The translations under genes and the position numbers were made by a program. The notes beneath the pieces were generated by a model, which did not search any database, was not told where the DNA came from, and was given only the letters and a program-made list of their open reading frames with translations. Source: Tetragonia tetragonoides (Eukaryota > Streptophyta > Magnoliopsida > Caryophyllales > Aizoaceae). From it: a stretch of 64,000 nucleotides of DNA. Location: assembly GCA_038025085.1 (NCBI GenBank), contig CM076152.1:30507501-30571500 (forward strand), in the 5' to 3' direction. Below, in pieces: positions 11,413-26,400 of this stretch (the first letter of the stretch is position 1; the number at the start of each line of letters is the position of its first letter).

Positions 11413-14400
11413 TGAAGGGATCAACAACCATGGAGGTTGGAAGCGATGGTGTAGCTATCATCACCATTATTAATCCTCCCGTTAATTCTCTTTCCGTCGA
11501 CGGTACATTTAACATTTCCATTTCTTTTTCTCTCTCTTCGATTATATTGTTGATCTGATTGCGGATTTTGATTGATTTTTAGTTTACGTGTTTGTTTGTT
11601 GTTTGTGTGATTGAATGATTTTTGTTTTTGTAGTTTCTGTCATTTGTTTGATAAATATGTGTTTTGAAGTTCTTAAGCCTAAGATAAGATCAATTATTAG
11701 CTGGTGTTAGATACTTGTATGTATAATTGGTTGGAAGTTAGGGTATGTAGTGAGAATTCTTAAACTCCTGAAATTACCAAAAGGACATGGAAAATTGTAC
11801 TTTGTTGAGGTTTGCTAATTGATGCTTAATGATGATTAGGAGAGTAAAATTGAGTACACCATGAGAAGTATATTGCGTAATCAGTTTGAGATGTTGAATT
11901 TAGGGAGACTTTTAGGATTGATCAAGGGAAGGTATAGAGAGAAGAGAGGTGAATGTTTGTCGTAGCTATGGAGTTCAATGAGGATGATAAGTAGTGAGAA
12001 TTTTGTAATTTTCTGAAATGGGGGAATTATTGAGAATTTATGATTTGCCGAGATTTGACGTTCCACAATTTCCGCTTTTTTTCAGGATTGCAAATGTATA
12101 CAAATAGTGAGAGTGAAATTGGATACACTATTGAGATTATACTCCGTTATTAGTTTGAGATGTTGAACTTTGGGAGACATAGGATTACTTAAGTTAGGTT
12201 TAGAGGGGAAGAGGTGAAGGTGTCTCATTGTATTGGAGTTTGATGAGGTTGATAAGTAGAGGTAACATTGTCACCATTTACAGTCCTATCCTCAAATTAT
12301 TTCTCCCAAATTTTAGGCAACGAAGGAGAGGGTGGGAGAGCTTATATTTGAAACATAAGAACAATTGAGAAATTGATGACAACGGTAATTTTGAGGATTG
12401 GTGTTTCGTGGGGAAGTGAGCATTTGGTTTGGATTCTAGAAATTGGAATTTTTTTTTGGGTTATGCAACAAGTTGGTGTTGAAGTATCATGTATTGGTTA
12501 ATTTATGTCTAGAATTGTTACAAATCAAAATGACTCGTTGAACTGTTCTAGAGCTCTTAATCTTTTGTGGTGCCACACAAAAATGCATTTTCAGTCCAAG
12601 GTTTAACATTAGTCGATTTTCTGTAATTGCAGAGGTAAGGCTGTGTATGTTAGTCCACCTGCTCCCTACTCGCCATAGGTGACAACCTCTTGAGAGGTGC
12701 AAGAGTATCAATGTGGTAACATTTGATGCCTAAAATTGTCTTTTGGCGTAATGGTTTGAAAGAGAGTTTTAGCTAATGAATGTCGTTGAGAATTCTTATG
12801 AGGAGGAAGGACTGAAAGGCAGAGTTTTAAGGAATGTTAGTTACATCTATAAACTTGGATATCTGGGTATCATCTGTCAGATTTGTTCTATTATCAAATA
12901 AAATTCCAGTGCATATTAATCAAAGGTAAAAGTTATTTCTTTAGCATAGTGTTCTAGGAGCGGATTAAAGCTAGTGATCAGAGTCATCAGACTACCTAGT
13001 GTAAGATCAAATTTCTAGTGCAGCCTCGAAGAGTGTATGACTAGGGCGCTGGAGTGGTCACTGGTCATGGCTGTTAGGAGTATCAGTGTAATTCTGAAAG
13101 GGAAGTGTATACTAGAAAATCTTCACTAGTATATGGCCTGCTAAGTAGACGGGGTAGCTTTATTAGCAGGTAAACTTATCCTGGGAACCACTTCAGTTGA
13201 CCTAGTATATACCGAAATTAGGATTTTGTCCATAAAATTTAGCCATGGTTGGCAGTGGGATATACAATTGAGTTAATGAGGGGTTGGTGTTACTAGTAGT
13301 TCAAAAAGAGCCTTTGTAGGGTATGTGAGCTGTAAATTTTGGTTGAATCCTGGAATAATTAAGTTAACCCATCGAGCGGGTGGAGATTGATCAAGGACAT
13401 TTGTTACTTCCTCTTTCCTTTTGTTCTGGAAAACGAAGCAAGATAAACTAAGTGCAGAGATGTTGAATCCACAAATTTCTTCCTACACTTGCTATGCCAA
13501 CTTAAAAAGTATGCTTTAGACATTTGTTTTGTTTCAACCGAAAGAAAGAACAATAGATTAAATATAATGACTTTATTATTGGATAAAGTTACCCTTTTGC
13601 TTGGGTTTCTGGAGTCAGTTCAGCTTTAGGGTAGGGATGATTCTAGGAGATGGATTGGTGTTTCTGCAGGGGTATTTTCCTGTAGATATGTTCTTCAGCA
13701 GTTGGGTTTGCAAACACAAAAGCCTAACTAACCTATTTCGAGGTGGTTGTGGAAGTAAAAAGTCCATGCTAAAGTATGGGCTTTTGTGTGGTTGGTGTTG
13801 GATATGATTAATACTAATGACTTACGTCAGTGGTGGAGGCCAAATTCAGCCTTGTCATCTGATATTTGTATGGTATGTTGGGCTAGTATTGAGTTATGAA
13901 GTTGCGCAGACCCTTTGGGCTAATAGGTGAGGTTTGGGAGTACCCAGACACGGTTTTGGAGTTCTTGCATGCGAGGCTGGTGGGACTGGCGTGGAGTAAG
14001 GAGAAGAAGTTGCTGCGGAAGTGTGCTGTTTTTGCGGCACTTTGGTGTATCTGGCTAGAGAGGAATGCTAGGATCTTCTCTGGTACTTCTATGTCAGATG
14101 ATGTGTTGTGGGATAGGGTGGTCTTCTTAGTCTCCTCGTGGACTAAAGCTGGTGGATGTTTTAGTAGCTACCCTGCTACACAGGTTTGCTTCATTGGGGT
14201 GACTTGTAGGATTTTTTTTTTTTTTGTTTTTAACTATTATAATTTCAGGGCCCATGGGATTTTTCAAGCAAAGCTTGGATACCCATGCTATCTAAATAAA
14301 GTAAAATATACTTTCTTTTTGTTTAATACATTATTGGATGAAGTTACGCTGGGAGCTACATGGAATGTTACATTGATATGCTTAATATCACTAATTTGCA

Positions 14401-17400
14401 ATTCCTTTCCCCCACCCCCTGGTTTGGTTTGTAGGTGTTGGCTTCATTCCTATTTGTTTTTTTGGTAATTAAAGATTTTATTAATCACCAGAATAGACAG
14501 TACAGTGCGGGCCTAAAAAAAGGCCTCTCATGAAGAAGTCAAAACAACAAATACAAACTACCTGCTAACTGGTAATTTGCTACGGAAGGATATGGTGAAT
14601 GCGCACCTTTTGGGGAGGGTTTCATTCACCATGTTATACGGAAAACAAGCAGGTTGATACACAAAAACACTAAAACAGCTAGCTAAAAAAAAAACCAGCC
14701 GAGATTATCTCAATGTCTCAATGAAATTCTTCAACTTTGTATCCTGCTGACTTCTCACACAAATGTGCAGCTGCACTTGCTTGATCACCAATTCTGCAGG
14801 AGTACTCTTGCTCTGAAATACTCTGAAGTTTCTCTCTTGCCAGATAAAGTAGATAGTAACAGCAAAACAGGCTTTTGACAGAATGGCTTTTGCAGATTTC
14901 CCTTTGGATACTTTGGTTACCCAAGCACATTCAGCGTTCCAATCTGCAATTTGTCTATCAAATCCTACGCATTGAAAGATAGATCCCCAAACTTGCTTAG
15001 TATAGCTGCAGGGAAACAGAAGCTGAGGCAAGTCCTCATCCTGGGCATCACAAAGAACACAGTAGGGGTTACATTGGATACCCCAGCTTAGCACCACATC
15101 CTTAGTTCTCCACTTGCCATGTAGGGCAAGCCATAATACAAATACAGTCTTTGGAGTAGCAATATTTGAACATACCAATATGGTATTTTTCTTAGATTCA
15201 TTTAGGACATGGGGAGGCCTCCATTTCTCTTGGGATATGGAGAAGATTGAAACCTTGGTTACCGGACTATCTTTTTACATAAAGAAAAAGTATTATTAAT
15301 ATCCAGAGAAGTACAACACTAGAGGACAAGGAGTCCTCTAAAGAAGACTTTTTACAACTCATCCCAATGAAGGATAACCTGTGTTACAGGATAACTTCTA
15401 AAACAACCAGCAGCCTTTAGCCCACAAAGAGGCTAAATAGACCACCCTATCCGACAGACAAGGAAATACGAGCAAAGACTCTAGCGTTCCATTCCAACCA
15501 AATACACCAAAGCACTGCAAACGGTGTACACTTCCACAACACCTTTTTCTCCTTCCTTCACCCAAGTCCCCCACGCCTCATCGTTACTGGACTATCTTAG
15601 CTGCGCCCTTTTTTGATTTATGCACCTGGACCAATTACATGCTTATTTGATATTTCTTTGTGTCCTTTTCATCCCCAGTCTCATCGTGAATGTCCTTGTC
15701 AAATTAAGCAACAGCTACATAACTACACATCTGATCAAATAAACTTCAAAAGCAATGTTCTTCTTGAGGGGCTTGTAAGAGTAGCATCATCCTCTTTTAC
15801 TTCCAATTCTCAGTACGCTTATCATCACAATCTTTTCCGACCTTGTTTAAGCTATTCTTACCTCCAGAGCATCTTGTTCTCTTAAATTATTGATGTTGTT
15901 CATGCTTATGTTTATCTAATTCTTCCACGTCTTGATCTTATGCTTCGTCCTTCAACTCACACAATGCAGATACCCACTTGGAATTATCATTTGCTTCATC
16001 ATCACATTGTTTATATTACATAACTGCAAGTTTAACTTATTAATAGAGTTCTCATTGTCTACAATAGATGTATAGACTCTCATTTCAGACATATGAAGTG
16101 TAGACTTTTGAGCTTTATGATCTTCTAAAAATTCTAGATCTTCCAGCTTTTTTTAAGATAACATGGGTATCCAAGCGTTGCTTGAATAATCCCATGGGCC
16201 CTGAAGTTAACGACTTGGAAACCTCTAGTGGTCCTGAGGGGACTCAAACATGAGATTTCTGGAATAGATCTCAGAGATTTTTCCAGGTGAGCTACCCCCT
16301 CAGGGTTTAGATGTCGCAGCTTTTGTTTGTCATTCTTGCTATTGGTAAATGATGCTTTTATATTTTTATTTTTTACTTTTTTTTTTAATCTTTTTTTATT
16401 TCCAATTGTATTTTGTTTACACAATGCTTGTGAAAAGTTCTGGAGTCTTTGAGGCTTAAACACGTTTTCATGACATCCAAATGAGTTTTATGTACATGTA
16501 CTCACAGAGCCGTTACTTATGGTGTTTATGCTTTGTGAAAACATATATTTATTTAATCTTATTAACAGAACATGCCTCATTTCTGAATCTGGAATCTTCA
16601 CTGTTTGACAGTGTTGCAAAGCCTGAAAGCCAAATTTGACGAAGCAATAAGAAGGAACGATGTAAAGGCAATTGTAGTTACAGGTAAAGTACTGAAGATA
16701 GTCCTTCAGTGCATAGGTTAGGTATTGAACAGAGTTAACTGGAGTAGAAACTTGACTTTGTGTTTCTTGGAAACAGGTGCCAAGGGAAAGTTCTCTGGAG
16801 GTTTTGATATTACTGCTTTTGGTGCAATTCAAGAGGGGAAGAGTATGTTACTGTTTTTTGTGTTTATAAGCTAAGAAAATTTTACTATTCCTCTTGCTTA
16901 TATATCAAGTTTCTAGAATCTTTGTTAACTTTTTCATATTTTCTTTTAGCAGGTGTTTCTCTGAAGCGTGGTTTCGTTGCAGTAGATATTCTTACTGACA
17001 CAGTAGATGGTGTGTTAACAGTCTTCCTTTTATGCTTGTATGTTTCATTGGGCATTTGTAGTTGTAATGGATCTTTTCAGAGTCTTCCTTTTTATGCTCG
17101 TATGTGTCCTTGACAATCAGCAGCTGTCACGGATCTTTACTGACTCTAATTTCGTCTTCAGCTGCAAGAAAACCTTCAGTTGCTGCTATCGATGGCTTGG
17201 CATTAGGTGGAGGCTTAGAGGTTGCAATGGTATGTGGAGCAGCTATTATGTATGCATTTGAGTGAGTTCTGATGCTCGAGTTCTTGGCAATTTCACACTC
17301 TTGGTTTTACTTCTTGGCAGGCCTGTCATGCAAGGATATCTACTTCTAATGCACAGTTGGGCCTTCCTGAACTTCAGCTAGGAGTAATTCCTGGATTTGG

Positions 17401-20400
17401 AGGTATGTTGCTCCTTTACTGCTGCAAAATTGCTTTTCTTGCTTGGAATTTAAACTCTTTGGCAATTTGTAAGCCTAAAGACCGTGGTGGTTCTGCCCCC
17501 CCCTCTCCAGTGCTTATTGTAGTGGCACTCAGAAAACAATTGAACAGAAGTCTCAATAATATCATGGAACACACGAGAGAGACACACAACAGTCTGAAAG
17601 CCAACAATCCATGCTGCACTCCATGTAGTCTTGTTTTGTTTGCGTGTGTCACAACAATCTGAAAGCCAACAACCCGTGCTGCACTCCATCTACTCTTGTT
17701 TTGTTTGTGTGTGTGTCTGTATGCGAAGCGCGAGAGAGAGCATGCGTGTGTATGTGTGGTGGGGGGGGGCTTAGGGATTATGTTAACTGGCTGGGCTTTG
17801 GTCAGCGCTGAGAGAAATCTGAAAGCTTTTGGGTATGACTACTTTATTATGATAGAGGAAAGTTGAATCTGGCAAGTTGCTATATGGGTCAAAGGGTGAT
17901 AGGCCAGTCAGGTGGTGGAGAGCGTGGTTTGCCGGCAGGAGGAGGCTAGGCCGATGGAGCAAACGCAGCAGAGTGCTTCTCCTTTTTGTAGCTTGGGACT
18001 CTTCAGCATTCAGAGTCGCTGGAGCAAGATCTGTGTCAGGATGATGGACTTCTTCTGACTCCTTCTGCCAAGCCATACTCTTGGTATTGAAGAGGCGGAT
18101 GCTCGTGGACAAGCTCTTTTTGATGCAATGGGATTAAATCGGTTGATAAAATGGGGAAAGAACTTCCTTTTGGTAGTAAGCCTGGGAGGGAGAAGGGTAG
18201 TAGGGAGCTGTGGAACTTAAAATCTAGCACTAATTAGGATGGGTGTAGGCTAAATAAAGGCTTTATGAATAAGCTTTGACTGCATAGTGTTTTCTTCTAG
18301 GTTTTGGTTGGGTCTTGGTTTGGATTTTGGGTAGTTCTTCTTCTTGAGGACGTCCCTTTTTGGTATCCTTCCTCTCTTCTTCAATAAAATTCTTTTTCTT
18401 ATCTAACAAAAAATATGATAAAGATAACTTGAACCTTTGGTTCTTAGTCGGACTTACCTGCTTCATAATAATGATCATCTAAAGAGTCAAGTTTATGTGC
18501 TAGATATAATATCATCGACCAATCCTAGTGCTGTAAGAATAGAACCTCACGGGGGAGTAAACTAAGCAATTATAATACAAATTTGGAAGATGGGACCCTC
18601 AGGTATGGATGGACGTTTAAGAATGTGCCGCATTTGAAAGTTCTTCCTCTTGATTGATAGTCAAAACTTGGTTGTTCTTTAACTGAAGTTCAATTTGTAG
18701 GGCCTTGAATCTGATTTTTCTCAAGGAGTAGAAGATGTGTTTAGAAGTTTCAAAAGTGTTTTGAAATTAGAACTGCAGTCTTCGGGGGTACTTTGGAATT
18801 GTTTATCTTGGTATTACGTTTGGGACGTACTGAATTGGTTAGGATTTAATCTGAGGAAAACAGGTCAAAAGTCAAAGTCGTGCGGGAAACAGCCAGAGTC
18901 TGACTGGGCCTGTGAACAGCTAGGTCCCTAGCAACAACCCTGGGTGGCCTCAGAGGGAGCCGTCAGGCTCCACTATCGGTGATTCTCTTGTTCTAGGTTT
19001 AGTGTAAATTGACAAACTTGCCCTTAGATCTTAGGAATGCGATAACTTTTCATCCAGGAGTCAGAGGCGCTTGCACTGTTGTAAGACCTATGAAAAGGGC
19101 AGGGATGAGCGGGTTTGGGTTCATGATCAAGAGCTTGAATTTCAGGAGTTTCTTCTGTTTGTATCGTTCTATTTCCATCATAAATGGGTTTTGAAAAAGA
19201 GGGGTGACACCACTAGGTATCTACAAGCACATTTATCATTTTCATGCTCTTATATCTAAAATAATATGATTAAAAACACTTTAAACTTACACGCCCCCCC
19301 CCCCCCCCCAAAAGAAGCACATTATTAAATATTAATGCCGAGTCCCTCTACCCGTGTCACAAATTGAAGGTGAAGTTTCCGTGCCTAACTTTTGAGTCAT
19401 GTCGAGTGGGTGAGACAAATAATTATCTTCGTCCAATACCCATACCAGTCTTGGTAACATACATTTCGAGTTTTCGACTATCAAACACCTCTATTTTTCT
19501 AGCAATTGTTGCTTGTATTAAATCATATAACATTCTACGTTCAACTATTGATCCCTATGTAATGGTGTCTCGTACATAAAATTTTTAATGTGATACTAAT
19601 GAGTAATGATAATGTACTGTAGACATATTTGTCTGCATTTGATTAAACAGGAATTACATATGAAACAGGATTGCTAATATTATGTTTCATGTTGTGGTAT
19701 ACAAAGACATAAAGGTTGGTTATCGAGGACAGCTGTTTCTGGTTCCAGTAATTGAGCTTAAAGTATGTTCTGCTAGAAGAAAAAATGCTTTACTGCAAAC
19801 CTTGTTCTGTAGGTAAAGGGGCATCATAAGTGTTCATCTAAACATCCTAATGATTTGTTTTTATTTTTATTTATTTTTTGTTTTATTTTGTTTCGTGGAG
19901 ATATATTCATCAACTTCAAGAACGTTTTCTCAAGTTGGATAGAATTTAGTCTTTCATCCTACTAGTAATCTAGTATGCATAAGTAGGCTTTGATTCGTCT
20001 AGACTGTTACGACACAAATAGTTTGTTATAACTGTAAATTCTTATGTAACTACTCTGCTGGGAAATTAATTTATGATGTGTAAATGCCAGCGGCTGCTAA
20101 TGATTATTATCCCATGAATAATCTTTAATGTGGTCTACTGACTCAGGCACTCAGCGTCTTCCACGTCTAGTTGGACTCGCAAAAGCTCTTGAAATGATGC
20201 TGGTATGTGGGTTACTTCTAGAAGATTAAATTAAATTATCTTGACTTATCTTCTCAAGAATCATCCCGTCTCTGCAGACTTCGAAGCCAGTCAGCGGGTC
20301 AGAAGCGCATAGCTTGGGCCTAGTGGATGAAATAGTTCCAGCAAATGAGCTGGTAAATACTGCCCGACAGTGGGCTTTGGAAATGTTGGAGCGTAGAAAG

Positions 20401-23400
20401 CCTTGGGTTTCCAGTCTTTATAAGACAGACAAGTTGGAGCCACTCGGAGAGGCCAGAGAAATTCTCAAGTTTGCCAGGGCACAGGCTCGCAAGCAAGCTC
20501 CAAACCTAAAGCACCCATTGATTTGCATTGATGTTATTGAAGAAGGCATAGCTTCTGGACCTCGTGCTGGATTGTGGAAGGTAATTTATTGCTTTAGAGC
20601 TGAATCACTCTTCAGGCTGTGAATATGACTTGATTGTGACATTATTTATTTATGTCTTAATACTGGCAGGAAGCAGATGCTTTTGAAGAACTTCTGCGTT
20701 CAGACACCTGCAAGAGTTTGATCCACATCTTCTTTGCTCAACGTGGAACTTCAAAGGTTTTTGTGCTACTTTTTCTTTTATATGCCGTAATGCTTTTGTT
20801 TCGCCTAATCTATTGGTTTATTTTAGTTATATTATTATTAAACTAAGAAGAGAGAAGTCATTCAAAGTTTCCTAATTACAGGTGTTATTTAGAGGAATTA
20901 GTGCCAACTTGTAACTGTTCCTCTCTTGGAGGACATCTTGTCCTCTCTTGTGATTAATATATACTTTAATCTTCTGTAAGAAAAAAAGGAACCTACATGA
21001 GTTACTCGTGTTTGTTAGGGTCCACAATAACCAGGTTATTGTTGCTATTGTATCATACTGGTCATTGGATGAGGCTAGATGTTGCTGTTCTACCGTATAA
21101 TCTTGCTTTATCACTATCGCTTTAAATTGTAATTGTTTATTTTTGTGACAATATGTTTGGTTAACATGTATAATGGAAACCTCCTAGAGGCATTGTATCC
21201 GACATCATGCTTGATCTGTCGACATCTGGTGAATAGCTATGATTTGTTGCATTTGTGCCTTCCTAGGTTGATGAAGCCTTGAGCAAAGTTGGTGATGCTT
21301 ATAGTTCGGAACCAGATTAACTTGTCTGAATCACATGTGGGCGGTTGTGTGTGTATTTATGTCGGCTCAAGTGCTCGACTAAGTGATGTACACTGGATAA
21401 CTGCTTTACTGCAGCAAACTAGGTTGTTGAACCTCTTATCTGCTGTCTTTTGAAGAGTCAAGTGTGATCCTCTGGAGGGAAAAGCCTACTTACCCCCTTG
21501 GAACAAGGAAAACAAAATCTGAAATATATTTATTAATTTAGTCTTCCATTAGATACACCACTGATTGGTGGGAAAACTTACTGGTGATATTGTTTGTTAA
21601 ATATTGAATGGATTCACATTATAGAGGCTGGCTTATGGGTTTCTTTGGTCCCATCATTTTTATACTGGGAGTTGAGATCTGAAGGTTATTATTACTGTAT
21701 TGCTATGTGGCTTCTTTGGGTTGGAGGTGATGTTTCTGGTTTCATCATATAGCGTCAAAGAAAAGCAAAAACAACCAACTAAAGAATGCACATTTCACAC
21801 ATTCCACAGAAAGTCAAAGATCCATTGCAGTTAATATAATAATTAGGTTATTCAACATAGCTAAAGCAGTAAATATTACTGAGAGAGTAAGAAAATACAT
21901 CTTGAATGATCTTGAACTACATCAATGTCAACCTCAAAAGAGGTTCCCTTCCAGGCGGGTTGAGGGGGGAGGGACGGGTACCATCACACCATCGATTCTT
22001 TGAAATATGCTGATAGAGCAAAGGAGATCTGAAGTCTGAACACATGTTCAGTTTTTCTTTTAACTTCTGTATGCAATTCTGGAGGTTCTTTTAACTGATG
22101 TCATGCTAATCTATCTCTTATTTTTGTTCATGTATGTTTCTTTGGACAGAACATATTTTATTAAGTGCTTAATCTAAAAGTTAGGTTGTTCAACATAACT
22201 TAAGCAGTAAATGTAACTTTGAGAGTAAGAAAATACGTCTTGACTGCTCTTGAACTACAATAACCAAGTCACATTGCCCCAGTGCCTCATTAGATCTCTG
22301 AGTTGAAGGTCTACAGTATTATTTGAAGACAACCTATTGTTGTACCCTTGTGGGCTTCCCATTTTTGCATTTTTGTCTTTTGTGGGTTCTGTGGGGGTGG
22401 GGGTGGGGGTGGGGGAAGAGGTGCTTTGGAGCAATGTTGACTTGCATTAAACGTCTGCTACACTAGTTGACGACAGCAAAATGATACTTGAGTGAGTCTC
22501 AGTCTACTTGAGGGTTTCATGTATTTATGGTTCAATGTTTGCTGATTGTTGATCCTGAACAGGTCCCTGGTGTTACCGACTTAGGCCTGGCTCCCAGACA
22601 GATAAGGAAGGTTGCTATTCTTGGAGGTGGATTGATGGGCTCTGGCATAGCTACAGCTTTGATTCTCAGTAACTATCCTGTGATTTTGAAAGAAGTTAAC
22701 GAGAAACACTTACAAGGGGGTATTGACAGAGTGACAGGTTAGCCAAGTCCCTTCTATTATATGTTTGTCTTTGTTCATTCTTATAACTTAAATCTGTTTC
22801 ATTTGATGCTGAGCACTACTTTTTCGTGTAGCTAATTTACAAAGCCGTGTCAAGAAAGGGAAAATGACGCAAGAGAAGTTTGAAAAAATCAAGTCTCTTC
22901 TTCAAGGAGTTCTAGATTATGAAAGCTTTAGAGATGTGGATATGGTCATAGAGGTAGAGTGGGGTTAACTGCCTGCTCATTTTGTAGATGATAGTTGAGC
23001 CTTTCCTCGTTGCATTTGATAGAGGTCCCCTCTTGATTTCTATTGTGGATACTGCTTGCAGGCGGTTATTGAGAATGTTTCCCTAAAGCAGCAAATTTTT
23101 GCTGATTTGGAGAAATATTGTCCTCCACATTGCATACTTGCGAGTAACACATCCACAATCGACCTGAACCTTATTGGTGAGAAAACCCGGTCCCAAGATC
23201 GAATTCTTGGAGCACATTTCTTTAGGTAAAGTTCCTTTTTGCTTGGTAAACGGTTCTCATTCTCTCTCTCCTTTCCCTAGTGCTTGCTTTGTTTGCAGAG
23301 TTAAAATGGTTATGTTGGCATTGCAGCCCTGCTCATATTATGCCCCTTCTGGAGATTGTCCGTACCTCGAAGACATCCCCCCAAGCAATTGTTGATGTGC

Positions 23401-26400
23401 TGGATCTAGGGAAAAAGATAAAGAAGACACCAGTTATAGTGGGGAACTGTACAGGATTTGCTGTCAATAGAATGTTCTTCCCTTATACACAGGCAGCAAT
23501 GCTGCTTGTTGAACGTGGCACTGATTTGTATAAGATCGATAGAGCAATTACAAAGTTTGGAATGCCAATGGGTCCATTTAGGTAACTACAGTATGGAATC
23601 TGTATATATTTCGTTTCTCTCATTCTATCATGTCACCAGTATCATTTTAGTAAGAATGTGCTTATTACACATGAACCATGTTGTACAGGTTGGCTGACCT
23701 TGTTGGCTTCGGAGTGGCGATAGCTACATCCTTGCAATATGTTGAGCATTTCCCTGAAAGAGTCTATAAGTCGATGATTGTCCCCTTAATGCAAGAGGAT
23801 AAAAGAGCAGGTATCATTTTGTTTCCTGGAATCATGCATGTACCTTCCATCTGTTTATGCAACTCCACTGGCAGATTTAGGAAATTTATAACGGGGATGT
23901 ACTAATTCGAAATGATAATATCTTTTTTCTTTTGAATAACCAGTCCATCCCTTGGTTTTCCTTTTTTGACAAGTGATTCTCATTTTTGGGATAAATTGAA
24001 TAATTCTTATTTGGAATTTAATATTTATTTAATTTGCATATTTGTCCTTTAGATTTTGTACACCTTGATATTACTTTATTTGGGTCTTGGTGTAAGGCAG
24101 TTTGCGGTTGACTATCAAAAGTAACCCTTCTTACTCAAAATGTAACAATTTTTGTCCCAAGAGTAACAACTTTTGTTTGACGGCCAAAAATGTTTAATAT
24201 AAAGGAGCACTTTATACTTCAAAAGGAACACTTTTGTTCAAAATGTAATAGTGATCGCACCTTAAGACCGTCTTATATGAGTTTTGCGATTACTTTATGG
24301 GGCTACTATTCGGGATTATTTTAAAAATAAGAATTTGTTTTCTAACGGGGTCGCACTTGGATCCCCAGATGCTCATGTAGACCTACCAATGCACAACTCC
24401 CTGAATAGCATTAGTTCTCTTCCGTATCCCAAATGGATCTTCATATGCCTCCTTTCAGGTGAATCAACTCGTAAAGGATTCTATTTGTATGACAATAGAC
24501 GCAAGGCAAGCCCAGATCCTGAACTGAAGAAATATATTGAAAAAGCGAGGGAGATTTCTGGTGTTAGCATAGATCCCAAGGTTTGTGTCCTCTTCTTTTC
24601 CATTTTCTAGGAGACATGCGATGGGTTTTCAGCTGTTTCATGACTTTCTCCTCTTTCCGTAGCTCCCTATGTATGCGTTCTTTATACTTGACACTTGACA
24701 GGATGTGTACAGCATATATTAATAATTTGATATTGTGGATGAAGAATTATATTTAAACACAGTTAATCTGCATCGATGTGAAAAAATTGCTAAATGCAAA
24801 TTATGCAGTGGTATGTTTGTCCACTTTACAGTATATGTTGGACTAATGTTATTTTTCCGTAACTCCGACCTTAATTCATTTTTCAATTAATTCCGTGACT
24901 TAAAATGCATCTAATTACCTTTCCAGCATCTTTCTTTTGCTAGTATCACTGACAAATTGCTCTGACCAGATATTGAAACCTGTGCTTTATAGGAAATTTT
25001 GGTGTGGGATTTGTGAAATGTATATTCCTTTTCTATTTGACTATTCAGTCCTTGTACATCTTCACTAGATATCTTTTTTCTTTCAAGTCATTTTTCTGTC
25101 ACCTTCGATCTCAACCAAAATACCAAATTGAAACAAAACAGTAATCCCATTTGCCACATTAGTACTGAAAAATAGTCCAGTGACAACTGACAACAAAGCT
25201 GTTAAGACAAAAGAAGATCGTGCACATAGGTCCAGAAGGTGGCTTCTGGCCAGAATCTCCAAGGAATTATTTGGAAACTTTTCATTTTTGGCAATTTATT
25301 GCATTTTAATTCTGGTCATATTAATATATTTCTAAAATTTGATATAGTTGGTCTTGTATAAGACCGTTCCACAATATAGTAACGCTTTCTATTCAAACTC
25401 TAACATTTGTCTTAAAAGTAACATTTTTATTTCTGAAAATCTAACTTACATTCTTTTTAGGCATGGCTACATCCTACATGCCATAACCCAATTAGCATGG
25501 CCAGCCGTGTCCTCATTTCCTCTTTCTTAGGATATTATATCATGTTCCCCATTGTTTCTACACTCTAGAGTATGTTTAATGGTTGTGATTGTTCAAATCT
25601 GTTGGAGTATCTTAAACACCTGGCCATTATCATATCTATGAGTTGCTTGTTAGATTGAATAGGGTAGCCTTGTTATGTTGATGTGATAGGTTATGGCAGA
25701 TGCTTTTGTGTTTGTTGGGTGTACTTACTGCATTAGTTAAACTTCATTGCAGCTGGTAAACTTACCCGAGAAGGACATGGTGGAAATGATATTTTTCCCT
25801 GTGGTTAATGAAGCCTGCCGAGTCCTAGCAGAAGGAATTGCAGTCAAGGCAGCAGATTTGGACATTGCTGGTGTTATGGGAATGGGTTTCCCACCATACA
25901 GGTACTGTTCTTTGTGATTGCCTTACATGTTAAGTAGGATTTTGTTCAAGTAATCAGAGATTTTGAGAGGTTCTGTAAACTTTGTTATGTTCATTCTGGT
26001 TCATTTGATCAGGGGAGGAATTTTGTTCTGGGCTGACATGCTGGGATCAAAATACGTTTATTCAAGATTGGAGGAATGGTCTAAGCTATATGGAGGGTTC
26101 TTCAAGCCTTGCGCATACATGGCTGAGAAAGCTGCCAAGGGGGCTCCTCTGGTAAGATAGCTTAAAGTTGCAGATCGTGGCTTACATGTCTATTGTTGCA
26201 CATGATGCTTATATCCCTGATCCCTCTATATTGTTTCTATTGTGCATCTCCAATTAAACCATGAACCAGTAATTGCATTTTTCATCTACATAGATGATAA
26301 ACCGATTTTGTACCGGCTCTATTTTTCAAGAAGCATTCTACTGCCTTGGTAAGGGGGGGGGGGGGTGTTGACGTGGTCTCGTTGTCTAGTATTCAAATTT

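Noticed and set aside
11106..11558. ORF of 150 codons overlapping the MFP2 start
   Set aside because: It runs from non-coding 5' DNA through exon 1 into intron 1. The real start is the ATG at 11412, and the rest is chance reading.
17783..18112. Minus-strand ORF of 109 codons in MFP2 intron 6
   Set aside because: No domain, no repeat-family likeness and no splice context. Probably chance.
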